Shown here: in pieces, positions 1 to 8,160 of the stretch
Layout: every line of letters begins with the position of its first letter
Position numbering within the stretch: the first letter of the stretch is position 1
From: Bryobacter sp.
Lineage (GTDB): Bacteria; Acidobacteriota; Terriglobia; Bryobacterales; Bryobacteraceae
Length of the DNA: 38,426 nucleotides
Direction: 5' to 3'
NCBI GenBank assembly: GCA_025356215.1
Contig: JANXUM010000205.1
Location: forward strand, 1 to 38,426
Made by a program: the position numbers and the translations under genes
The notes under the pieces: model-generated
The model's database searches: none
What the model was told of the DNA's origin: nothing
The model's input: the letters and a program-made list of their open reading frames with translations, nothing else

Positions 1-299
1 ACGCTGATCACCCGCAACAGCAGCTCTGGATCGAAACCTCGCCGCACTTCAACCCGCCGCCCATTACTTGCCACCACGGCGATATCCGGCGTCTTGCCCT
101 CTTCCGGCTTCACCGTCACCACTACGGGCAACAGGCGTTGCCTCCTCCTAAATCTCTCGTTCTCACGCCTCAAGTAATAATCCAGCGTCGAGACAACGAT
201 CCCTGCTTGCTCGCTGAACGCCCGCCGGGTTAAGTCCCCAGCACGGTAGGCCTCTACCAGTTCCGTTCCCCCATCCGCTTGCCTAGGCCGTTTGCTCAT
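1..299 (-). CDS. IS66-family insertion sequence accessory protein TnpA-like (partial, C-terminus beyond window)
   Basis: Open minus-strand frame from ATG at 299 to the window edge, translated by hand: MSKRPRQADGGTELVEAYRAGDLTRRAFSEQAGIVVSTLDYYLRRENERFRRRQRLLPVVVTVKPEEGKTPDIAVVASNGRRVEVRRGFDPELLLRVIS. It has the small HTH plus 'RRVEVRRGFDPELLLRVI' pattern of IS66 TnpA/IS3-TnpA-like proteins. Absent from the ORF track because it has no stop in the window. Confidence 0.75.
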   Translation of the reverse strand, partial: MSKRPRQADGGTELVEAYRAGDLTRRAFSEQAGIVVSTLDYYLRRENERFRRRQRLLPVVVTVKPEEGKTPDIAVVASNGRRVEVRRGFDPELLLRVIS

Positions 300-337
300 C
301 CTTCCACTGAAACAGCAATCGCAAGCCCTTTCAAGAT

Positions 338-357
338 GGGGTTGCTCTGTCGCTTAT
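338..357 (-). repeat. Candidate terminal inverted repeat of the IS66-type element
   Basis: Minus-strand sequence ATAAGCGACAGAGCAACCCC lies just upstream of tnpA and resembles the GTAAGC-type ends of IS66 elements. The partner end is outside the window. Confidence 0.35.
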
Positions 358-361
358 AAGC

Positions 362-855
362 TTTTTACACCCTCACTTGCTCATGCGGGTTCGCTTTTCC
401 GCCGCTTACAAAGCATCCACTTACAACACCCCACAACGCCGCTCATCTTAGTGGCGGACGCAACGGGAATCGGCCGCCCAACCCTCGAAATCATCCACAA
501 GGAATTCACTTCCCACAGCAAGCCCAACCCGGCGCGCATCGAAGGAATCGTCTTCACCGGAGGCATAACGGTAACAGAACTTAAACACCCGGCCCTGCCG
601 CCGACTTATTCCAAGTCCCCAACCTGGATCTCATTCAGACGCTCTTACAAGCAACGGAAAACATTCAACTCCAACCTGCCCCAGGGCTGGAATACGCAAG
701 CGTCCTTGCATCGCAACTCAAAAGCCTCCGCTACGCCAACAGCCGCCTAACGGGCCAAACAACGGTCGAGGTAACGCCTGCTACAAAGCTAAACCCTTCG
801 CTGCGCAATGTCTCCAGCGTCATCATGTCCCAATTGTGCAACGTCGAAGTACCCG
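362..855 (+). pseudogene. Decayed phage terminase large-subunit-like (RNase H-fold nuclease region) fragment with frameshift
   Basis: One frame gives 'PLILVADATGIGRPTLEIIHKEF...IEGIVFTGGITVTE'. A second frame continues as 'FQVPNLDLIQTLLQATENIQLQPAPGLEYASVLASQLKSLRYANSRLTG'. Together they match the order VVDATGVGRPVV...ITGG...VPK.DLV..L...L...LP.A..L..EL..FR....TG of terminase-like proteins. The 5' part is cut by the IS-like end. Confidence 0.5.
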
Positions 856-860
856 GCAGC

Positions 861-2420
861 CTACCGCCCAATCGCAATCAACTCCTTCGCCGTCCGGTGA
901 TAGATCCGCTTCCCATCAAACGACGGAGTGTTCTGGCTCCAAGTCTTCCCCAGCGGCCCCAGATCATTTACCCCCAAAATCGCCATCTCATCCAACACCC
1001 GCGCCCGTGCGTCAATCACATAAGTTGTCCCCACGCTCACCGTGAAATAGATCTTATGATCCAGCGCCGCCGGGCTGCCCCAAAACGCCGGCGTCTCCCA
1101 CCCATCCATCCGAGATCGGTCCTCGGTCGCCACATCCACTCCCGCCGCGTTCCACGTCTCAGTCCGCAACGCCATCCCATAAAGCCGCTTCCCCGCATCA
1201 TCGACAGCCACCGGCAACTCTAGATACTCCACCTTCCCCGTGGCAACATTCACCCGCCCCAAGCAATAAGCCGGCCCAGCCCGCCCCTTCGGCGGCTTCT
1301 GATTCCGCCGATGCCGCGCACTGGTCAAGAAGTAATGAAACCCATCGGCAACGATATTGGCATGCCAGGCCGGCTGCACCCGCATCACCTCGCCCGCCGC
1401 CAACGGCAACCCATCGCCAACCTCCCGCAAGTTCACATTCAAGAGCGAGTCGTAGCGTCCCGCTACGCGATCCCAACGCCGGTAATCGACACTCCGCACC
1501 AGCGACTGCTCCCGCACGAGCGCCCCGGTGCGAGCGTCAATCACCAGGTGCGACTCCTCCGGATTCATCCGAAACCAATAGACAAAACGAGCATCCCAAT
1601 GCATCACATAGAGCGCCTGCCAGGTCGGAGCATTCTCCTCGCCCCCATCGGCCACAAACTTCCAAAAACTCTTCCCTGTCAAAGCATCGGTCAAACTCAA
1701 CCCCACCGGCCGCTCGGGAACATCATGCCACCCCCCACGCCCATGCAAGATAGCAACCCGCCCATCAGCGGTCTTCCCCAACCGAGGAGTATTGTAAGTC
1801 GTAGTGCCGTCCAAGTTAGTCCAAACTAACTTGCCCGTCAACTTGTCAAAAGCTTTCAAGTAATTCCAACCAACCTTCTCCCCCGGCTCCACGTTATAAA
1901 TCAGCTTCCCGCTCATCATCGGTTCAAACTGTTTGTTAAACGGAAACGGCTTCCCCCATGGCGTAAACTTACGACGCCAAACTTCCCGCCCCGCCCAAGT
2001 CCAACACCCCATCTCCCCACTGGCGTTATAGAACCAGACATGCTTCCCATCGGTCATCGGAGTCGGCGTCGTCGAATCGCTATACGCATAAACCATGGGG
2101 CTCTTCTCCACCCCATTCAACTCGACACTCCAAATCGTCCGCCCCGTGCGCGCGTCGACAGCCAATCCAGAAATTCGGCTACTAAATCCCTTCTCCCCCG
2201 CGGCAAAAGTAGTCAAGAACAAGCGGTCACCCCAAACCGCAATGCCACTTTGGCCAGCATTAGGCAAACTCACCCGCCAAGCGATATTCTCATTCCGCGC
2301 AACGCTCCAGCGAACGGGCGGCACACCGCCCTCCGTCTGCCAAGTCCCATGCGGCCCCCCGGCCTGAGGCCAATTCGCCGCAATCAACCCCAAACAAGCA
2401 AAAACAAAAACAGTACGCAT
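861..2420 (-). CDS. Secreted PQQ-binding-like beta-propeller repeat protein
   Basis: 519 aa with N-terminal signal peptide and repeated 'ALDARTGRTIWSVEL', 'KAFDKLTGKLVWTN', 'LTDALTGKSFWKF' blades typical of PQQ-like propellers. Confidence 0.85.
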   Translation of the reverse strand: MRTVFVFACLGLIAANWPQAGGPHGTWQTEGGVPPVRWSVARNENIAWRVSLPNAGQSGIAVWGDRLFLTTFAAGEKGFSSRISGLAVDARTGRTIWSVELNGVEKSPMVYAYSDSTTPTPMTDGKHVWFYNASGEMGCWTWAGREVWRRKFTPWGKPFPFNKQFEPMMSGKLIYNVEPGEKVGWNYLKAFDKLTGKLVWTNLDGTTTYNTPRLGKTADGRVAILHGRGGWHDVPERPVGLSLTDALTGKSFWKFVADGGEENAPTWQALYVMHWDARFVYWFRMNPEESHLVIDARTGALVREQSLVRSVDYRRWDRVAGRYDSLLNVNLREVGDGLPLAAGEVMRVQPAWHANIVADGFHYFLTSARHRRNQKPPKGRAGPAYCLGRVNVATGKVEYLELPVAVDDAGKRLYGMALRTETWNAAGVDVATEDRSRMDGWETPAFWGSPAALDHKIYFTVSVGTTYVIDARARVLDEMAILGVNDLGPLGKTWSQNTPSFDGKRIYHRTAKELIAIGR

Positions 2421-2462
2421 CGGCCACCGAGTCTATCGCAGCCCTTCACACTCCTCCTGTCG

Positions 2463-4160
2463 TCAACTCCAGGGGATGACGCGGCGACGGATACCCGACA
2501 ACATCCATTGCAGGATCAGGCCGGTAAAAGCGGCCAGTACGACTCCCAGGTAAAGCTTGTCAATGGCGAAGACTTGGTAGGAGCTCCAGATCAAATTCCC
2601 CAGTCCGGAGTTCGCCCCCAACAACTCCGTCGAAATCGTCACCACCAGTGCGGTACCGATGGCAACGCGAAGGCCTGTGAAAATAGCGGGGAGGATGGAC
2701 GGCAGATAGACGTCAAGCAGGAGTCGCCCGGGACTGGCCCCGTAGTGGCGCGCCAATTGGACAAGCTTCTGATCGATCGCACGCACTCCCTCAATCACGT
2801 GAAGCGCCATGATCACTAAACAGGATGCCGCGACAGGTGTGGTTCTCGCACTCTCATTGACTCCAACCAACAACATGACGAGCGGCAAAAGCGTAACCTT
2901 AGGGACCGAACCAAGAGCCAATAACAAAGGCTCCAGCACTCTCCGAGCAAATTCGGTGGTGCCAAGGAACGTGCCAATAATGATTCCTGCGCTGCCTCCG
3001 GCCAAAAGCCCAAGCCCCAGACGCCGAAGCGTTGCCATCAAGTGCAGCGGAAGTTCTCCGGTCTTCGTAAGGCGAACCGCGCAACGCGCCAGATCGGCGG
3101 GGCTCGGTACAAGGAGCGGATCCACAGTCTTCGACGTTACTGCAAGCTGCCACAGCAGTAGCAGGCTTACCGGCGCAAGCCACGCCAGCATCGGCTCGGC
3201 ATTCGGCAACTCGCGTGCCATCACGCGCTTCATCGCCGCCTCGAGCCAACGATGGAAGCGGGACGGCAGTAACAATCCCGCTAGACTGGCGCCTCCAAGA
3301 AGCCAGTTCCTGCGATCGGCGGCGGCCCTCAAAGGACTGATCCGGAACGCCCCGGCCACAAAAAGGCAAGCCTGCCGATAAGCTTCTTCTTGGTAGGCAA
3401 GCCAGGCAAAATAGCGCTGCATGTTACTGCTGCCGATAACTAGCGTCTCCTTGCTTGTCAATGGTTGGTAACTCAGGATGCGACCGAGGAGCTTTTGCCA
3501 TTCCGGAACGGCGTCGTGCCAGTGGCGCGACATCTGGGTCGGATGCCGGCGATAACTAGCCAATTCTTCTGGCGTCGCTTGCACATTCCCTGGGCGAAGA
3601 AGCGCAATCCGCAGCACGAGATCCTGATCGTAAGCGCGCGCAAGAGATTTGTCAAAGCCGCCGCATTCAACCACCACCGATCGCCTTGCCATGATCGTCG
3701 AGGTCATGCCGATAACGAAATCCCGGACAAGCTCATCGAAAGAAATTGCGCCGCGCCACCGGCTCGGCGGAATCTTGAGTTCTCTGCCTTGTTCGTCGAT
3801 CCAGCGATACCAGCAAAACGTCAAGTCAGCTTCTGGATGGGCTGCTAGATGTTGGACTTGGGCTTCCAATTTCCGCTCCGCCCAAAGGTCGTCATGGTCG
3901 AGGAATGCCAGAAATTCGCCGCTGGCTTCGGCAATCGCCCGGTTCATCGCAGAAGGGGCGCCTTGATTGGACTGACGTAGGATTTGTATGCGACTGTCGC
4001 CCAAAGCCTCGATCGGGACAAGACAACCATCAGTGGAACCGTCATCGACGACGATTACTTCAAAGTCCTGCACCGTTTGAAAGAGGACGGAGTTTACTGC
4101 TTCCAGAAGATACGATCCCGCATTATGAACGGGGATCAAGACCGAAACTAAAACTGCCAT
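2463..4160 (-). CDS. Fusion: N-terminal family-2 glycosyltransferase (GT-A) + C-terminal ABC transporter permease (SsuC/TauC, BPD_transp_1 type)
   Basis: 565 aa in one uninterrupted frame. N-term 'VSVLIPVHNAGSYLLEAVNSVLFQTVQDFEVIVVDDGSTDG...FLAFLDHDDLWAERKLEAQ' is GT2. C-term from about aa 324 has the permease hydrophobic pattern and EAA-like loop 'LARHYGASPGRLLLDVYLPSILPAIFTGLRVAIGTALVV'. Confidence 0.85.
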   Translation of the reverse strand: MAVLVSVLIPVHNAGSYLLEAVNSVLFQTVQDFEVIVVDDGSTDGCLVPIEALGDSRIQILRQSNQGAPSAMNRAIAEASGEFLAFLDHDDLWAERKLEAQVQHLAAHPEADLTFCWYRWIDEQGRELKIPPSRWRGAISFDELVRDFVIGMTSTIMARRSVVVECGGFDKSLARAYDQDLVLRIALLRPGNVQATPEELASYRRHPTQMSRHWHDAVPEWQKLLGRILSYQPLTSKETLVIGSSNMQRYFAWLAYQEEAYRQACLFVAGAFRISPLRAAADRRNWLLGGASLAGLLLPSRFHRWLEAAMKRVMARELPNAEPMLAWLAPVSLLLLWQLAVTSKTVDPLLVPSPADLARCAVRLTKTGELPLHLMATLRRLGLGLLAGGSAGIIIGTFLGTTEFARRVLEPLLLALGSVPKVTLLPLVMLLVGVNESARTTPVAASCLVIMALHVIEGVRAIDQKLVQLARHYGASPGRLLLDVYLPSILPAIFTGLRVAIGTALVVTISTELLGANSGLGNLIWSSYQVFAIDKLYLGVVLAAFTGLILQWMLSGIRRRVIPWS

Positions 4161-7100
4161 TTGAATGCCAATTGCAATTGGCGCGATGACGTCGTGGTCG
4201 TTGAGATCCTGCCGGCACTTACAACGCGGCGCCCCGCCGAATCAAATAGTTCAGAGCGGGCGGGAATCGAAAAATTGGGATGATTGAAGACGTTAAAAGC
4301 CTCCAGTCGCACCTGTGCCCGGCTCCGCTCCTTATGCCAAATCAACTTGTGAACGGCAAAGTCGACATTGACCAGGCCGGGGCCTGTGAGGATATTGCGG
4401 CCGAGGTTTCCGTAAAAGCCCGCGCCCGGTAACCCAAATAGCGAGGTGTCAAACCACTTTTGCGGATCGCCGAGTATCTGCTTGTCGCCGGGTTGGCCGA
4501 TGTAATCGGGCCGCTGGCCAAGATCCGATGTGCCGCCTCTCAGACGGGCCCGATCGAAACCAACCCGCGGGCTAAAGGGATTGCCCGTCTGTGCCTGAAG
4601 AAGGCCATGAAATTCCAAACCCCAACGTGCCTGCCAAATGCCGTTAACCGCGGCAACCTGACGGATATCAAAATCCGAAGGACCCCGGTTCTGACTGAAA
4701 TCCCACATCTGGGGTACGTTGTCGCTGTTCACGCTGTCGTTGAAGTGAGCCGACGAAGAATTGTCAATGGACTTCGACCACGCATACTTCGCCTGCAGCC
4801 GCACTCCTGCGGTCAGTCGGCGCTCGACGCTGCCCTGTAGCGCGTGGTACACGGAGTTGAATTGATACAACCGCACGCCAATGCGGTCAAAAGCGGGGTT
4901 GATCGGGATCGTGTCGGCAAAGAAGATTCGGCCATCGGCCGTGCGGCGAGGAAAGCTTGTGTTGAGATTGCCAACCTGGCCCGGCAGGTGAATTCCGCGC
5001 GAGCCAACATAGCCAATCCGCGCAACCGTGGATTGCCCAACCTGATGCTCAATGGCCGCATGCCATTGGACAACATAGGGCTGTGGCGGTGCAAACTCCA
5101 TGCCGTCCGGACTGGAGATCTGGGCGGAAGCAGGACCGGCGGGCAACGCGGGGAAAGCCGGGTTGCGCAGAACCACGCGACCGTAAAACGGAGGAGTCCG
5201 GACACCGGGAAGGGAAATGTCGCGCGTGCTGATCACTTCGTAGAACTGGCCGCCACCAAGCCGAAGGACGGTCTTACCGCTGCCCAATATATCCCACGCC
5301 AATGATAAGCGGGGGGCAAAGTTGAGCTTCGAAGGATTCTCAAACAACGGACCGCCAACCTGAGTTGACTTGTCCGTAAGCGGGGAGCGAAGTGTCGCAA
5401 TCTTTCCGTTCACTTCGTTCGGGACGCTGTAGGACTCATAACGCACTCCCATCATCAGTTGGAGCCTCGGGAAGATGCGCCACTCATCCTGAATGAACCC
5501 GTAGCCTACAACCTGACGCCAGCCGCGAACGGTATCCGAATCGATCGGCATCAACTCCGCCGAATCCGGGACGCCACGGATAAAATCGCGCACCCCTGCG
5601 AATCGAAAGTATCCGTTGCGATTGAAATCCGAGATCAGGTTGAATTGAATCCTGTCAAGCCCCGCTCCGCCGCGCAGAGTATGGCGTCCAACGTGATGGC
5701 TAAAGTCGTAATTGAACTGGTAGTCATTGGTGACCGGCGTTCGCGGACGATTTCGAGTGAGAAATCCGAAATCGGCCATGCCTGTGACTGTGATTGTGCC
5801 GAGAGACAAGCCGGGGAGGAAGCGGAGTGCGTCCGTGATCGCAACCAGCGGCGCGACCGTCTCACCGTTCTTGACGCGACTGAATCCGGCACGAAAAGTG
5901 TGCAACGTATTGGCCGAAGCGATCCACTGCAACTGAGTGTTGACAAAATGATGCCGGGACACCGAGTTACTCACAAAAGCTCCGAAAGCATCGGGCGCCG
6001 TGGTCTGACCGTCATCGAGCGTGTATCTAGCTGAAAATCGTAAAAGGCTGGACGGCACCCAGTCTACTTTCCCTGTGCCATAATCCTCACGCGAGTTCGT
6101 CTTGACCTGGGATCCATACTCGCCAGTGCCGTCACCGTAGTCCAGCGTCGTATTCGGAAGCGGATAAAGAGCGAGGAAAGGACGCACGGAAGCGACAGCA
6201 TCCGCGCGAATAGCCGCGTTCGGCACAATCGAGCGGGCCGTGTTACCAGTGGATTCGCGCAAAGCCTCGTAGTTAGCGAAAAAGAACAAACGATTCCTGA
6301 GGATGGGGCCACTTACCGTGCCGCCGAACTGATTCCGCCGCAGAGGCGGAATCGCTTCATTCCCGGCATCGAAGAAATTCTTCGCATCAAGCGCGGAGTT
6401 ACGCAGGAACTCATACAGGGACGCGTGAAACTGATTCGCCCCCGACTTGGAGACGGTCGTAAAGACCGCACCGCCAGAGCGGCCGTATTCCGCGCTAAAC
6501 GGGCTGGTCACAAGGCGTAGTTCCTCTACAGATTCGATACCAAGCTGGCGGCCTGAAGAACTCGTTGGCGCCCCCGACGAGGAATCATTAACCCAGATGC
6601 CGTCCATCCGGTAGTTCAGTTGGTAGGGGCGGGACCCATTGACCGAGAGATGCGTGCCCAAGCCTATGCTGATGTCGCGCCTGGCCGTGCGGGAAACTGT
6701 TGCCCCATCCTCAAGTGTCGTGAGTTCGTAAAGGTCGCGGCCGTTGACCGGCAGCGACTCCAGTTTGGCCCGCTGAACCGTCGTGCCCCAGTCCGCGGCT
6801 GAACTGCTGATCAGCGTCGGCCGCCCTTCCACGGTCACCGTCTCACTCGTGTCTCCAATCTGGAGTTGAAAGTCGACGCGAACCGAGCGGGCTACACTCA
6901 GCTCGACAACGTTACGGCGTTGGGAACGGAAGCCTTTGTGCGAGACTTCCACATCGTAGCTGGATGGGGGAAGGCCCGGCGCGGAAAATCGCCCGCTTGC
7001 GTCCGTGCTGCCTTGGCGTTGGGCTTTGGTTGCGGCGTCAATGATCGAAACAGCCGCGCCTTGGATCGCCGCTCCCGACGCGTCCGTGACGATCGCTTCC

Positions 7101-7168
7101 ACCGTGCCGGAACTCTGGCCAAATAAAACTAAGGCCGATGCAAAGCAAAACGTAAGCTTCCAATTCAT
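4148..7168 (-). CDS. TonB-dependent receptor with N-terminal carboxypeptidase-regulatory-like domain (Oar-like)
   Basis: 1006 aa, signal peptide, 'GTVEAIVTDASGAAIQGAAVSIIDAATKAQRQGSTDASGRFSAPGLPPSSYDVEVSHKGF', plug-like 'SVEELRLVTSPFSAEYGRSGGAVFTTVSKSGANQFHASLYEFLRN', and C-terminal barrel strands. Confidence 0.9.
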   Translation of the reverse strand: MNWKLTFCFASALVLFGQSSGTVEAIVTDASGAAIQGAAVSIIDAATKAQRQGSTDASGRFSAPGLPPSSYDVEVSHKGFRSQRRNVVELSVARSVRVDFQLQIGDTSETVTVEGRPTLISSSAADWGTTVQRAKLESLPVNGRDLYELTTLEDGATVSRTARRDISIGLGTHLSVNGSRPYQLNYRMDGIWVNDSSSGAPTSSSGRQLGIESVEELRLVTSPFSAEYGRSGGAVFTTVSKSGANQFHASLYEFLRNSALDAKNFFDAGNEAIPPLRRNQFGGTVSGPILRNRLFFFANYEALRESTGNTARSIVPNAAIRADAVASVRPFLALYPLPNTTLDYGDGTGEYGSQVKTNSREDYGTGKVDWVPSSLLRFSARYTLDDGQTTAPDAFGAFVSNSVSRHHFVNTQLQWIASANTLHTFRAGFSRVKNGETVAPLVAITDALRFLPGLSLGTITVTGMADFGFLTRNRPRTPVTNDYQFNYDFSHHVGRHTLRGGAGLDRIQFNLISDFNRNGYFRFAGVRDFIRGVPDSAELMPIDSDTVRGWRQVVGYGFIQDEWRIFPRLQLMMGVRYESYSVPNEVNGKIATLRSPLTDKSTQVGGPLFENPSKLNFAPRLSLAWDILGSGKTVLRLGGGQFYEVISTRDISLPGVRTPPFYGRVVLRNPAFPALPAGPASAQISSPDGMEFAPPQPYVVQWHAAIEHQVGQSTVARIGYVGSRGIHLPGQVGNLNTSFPRRTADGRIFFADTIPINPAFDRIGVRLYQFNSVYHALQGSVERRLTAGVRLQAKYAWSKSIDNSSSAHFNDSVNSDNVPQMWDFSQNRGPSDFDIRQVAAVNGIWQARWGLEFHGLLQAQTGNPFSPRVGFDRARLRGGTSDLGQRPDYIGQPGDKQILGDPQKWFDTSLFGLPGAGFYGNLGRNILTGPGLVNVDFAVHKLIWHKERSRAQVRLEAFNVFNHPNFSIPARSELFDSAGRRVVSAGRISTTTTSSRQLQLAFKWQF

Positions 7169-8160
7169 TTTGATTTCCCCGCCAGCACCAACTGGGCCTG
7201 CTTCCAGAATCTCGTGTCCGCCACCTGCGAAGCCTGTACTCCACTCTCAATGTAGCCGCGGCGCTGACCCCACAAGATCAATTTGGCGACATCGTTCAAG
7301 TGGATCGCGCCGTCCGGCGTAGACGCAAACTCGCAATGCTGATCGAAGGACTTGATGTCGATATTGTTGGAGGCCGCAAACTCGCGGAGGAACTGCGGCA
7401 CGCAGCCCGCCAGTGAGTCCTTCACACCACGCAGATAGGCTGCGACAAATCGGGCCCCGGTTTCGGGTTCCTCCAGAATCTTTCCACCGAAGAGTACGTA
7501 CGAATATTGAAAGTCGGGATTGATCCGAGCCGCGACCGGCTCGCGAAAGTAGCCCTTCTCCGTCAGTCTTTGTCGATAGGCGTCTCCCGTGCTCGCCATC
7601 ACCGCGTCGACGCTTCCGTTCTCGATGGCGAGTAATGACTCCGCGCGCCCAACGTACATACGCTCCACATGGTCGAGCGGCAGCCCAGCCGATTCAAGGA
7701 TTGTGTCGAGAAAGAACTCGCTCACGCCCGATCTTTGAACAAAGCCAATCTTTTTCCCTTTCCAACTCCGAGGGTCCGCGGCGGTCTTTCCAAAGCGATC
7801 CTTTCGGGCATAGAGCACCCCAATGTCATGGCATTCCGGCCCGACAATCTCTCTTCCGCAGACAATCCGGATGCGGGCGCCCTGACCGACGGCGTTGAAC
7901 AGCGCGGGGCTGGCGCCGGTCAGACTCGCCTCCAGTTCGCCCTTGATGAGCAATGGAATATGCTGCGCCGCCGAACTCAGTTGCTGGGTCTCGATCTCCA
8001 GGCCATATTCTTTGAAGTAACCTCGCTCGATTGCAATGTAGAACGGGCTCAAGGAGGGAAACTTGGAAATTCCAACTTGGATCTTTCGTGGGGCATACGC
8101 GGATAAGTTCCGGGCGCCGGCCAAAGCCAGCCCGCCGGTCATGAAGCTTCTACGGTGCAT
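7165..8160 (-). CDS. ABC transporter substrate-binding protein (SsuA/TauA/NMT1-like)
   Basis: 331 aa. 'RKIQVGISKFPSLSPFYIAIERGYFKEYGLEIETQQLSSAAQHIPLLIKGELEASLTGASPALFNAVGQGARIRIV' is the NitT/TauT-type periplasmic binding protein N-terminus, preceded by an export-like leader 'MHRRSFMTGGLALAGA'. Confidence 0.85.
   Translation of the reverse strand: MHRRSFMTGGLALAGARNLSAYAPRKIQVGISKFPSLSPFYIAIERGYFKEYGLEIETQQLSSAAQHIPLLIKGELEASLTGASPALFNAVGQGARIRIVCGREIVGPECHDIGVLYARKDRFGKTAADPRSWKGKKIGFVQRSGVSEFFLDTILESAGLPLDHVERMYVGRAESLLAIENGSVDAVMASTGDAYRQRLTEKGYFREPVAARINPDFQYSYVLFGGKILEEPETGARFVAAYLRGVKDSLAGCVPQFLREFAASNNIDIKSFDQHCEFASTPDGAIHLNDVAKLILWGQRRGYIESGVQASQVADTRFWKQAQLVLAGKSK

Noticed and set aside
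292-750. 152-aa plus-strand ORF taken at face value
   Set aside because: The start lies inside the IS66-like tnpA leader and the downstream similarity changes frame. Treated as a pseudogene fragment rather than an intact gene.
2040-2819. 259-aa plus-strand ORF
   Set aside because: Antisense to the PQQ-propeller and GT2-permease genes, with no domain signal.
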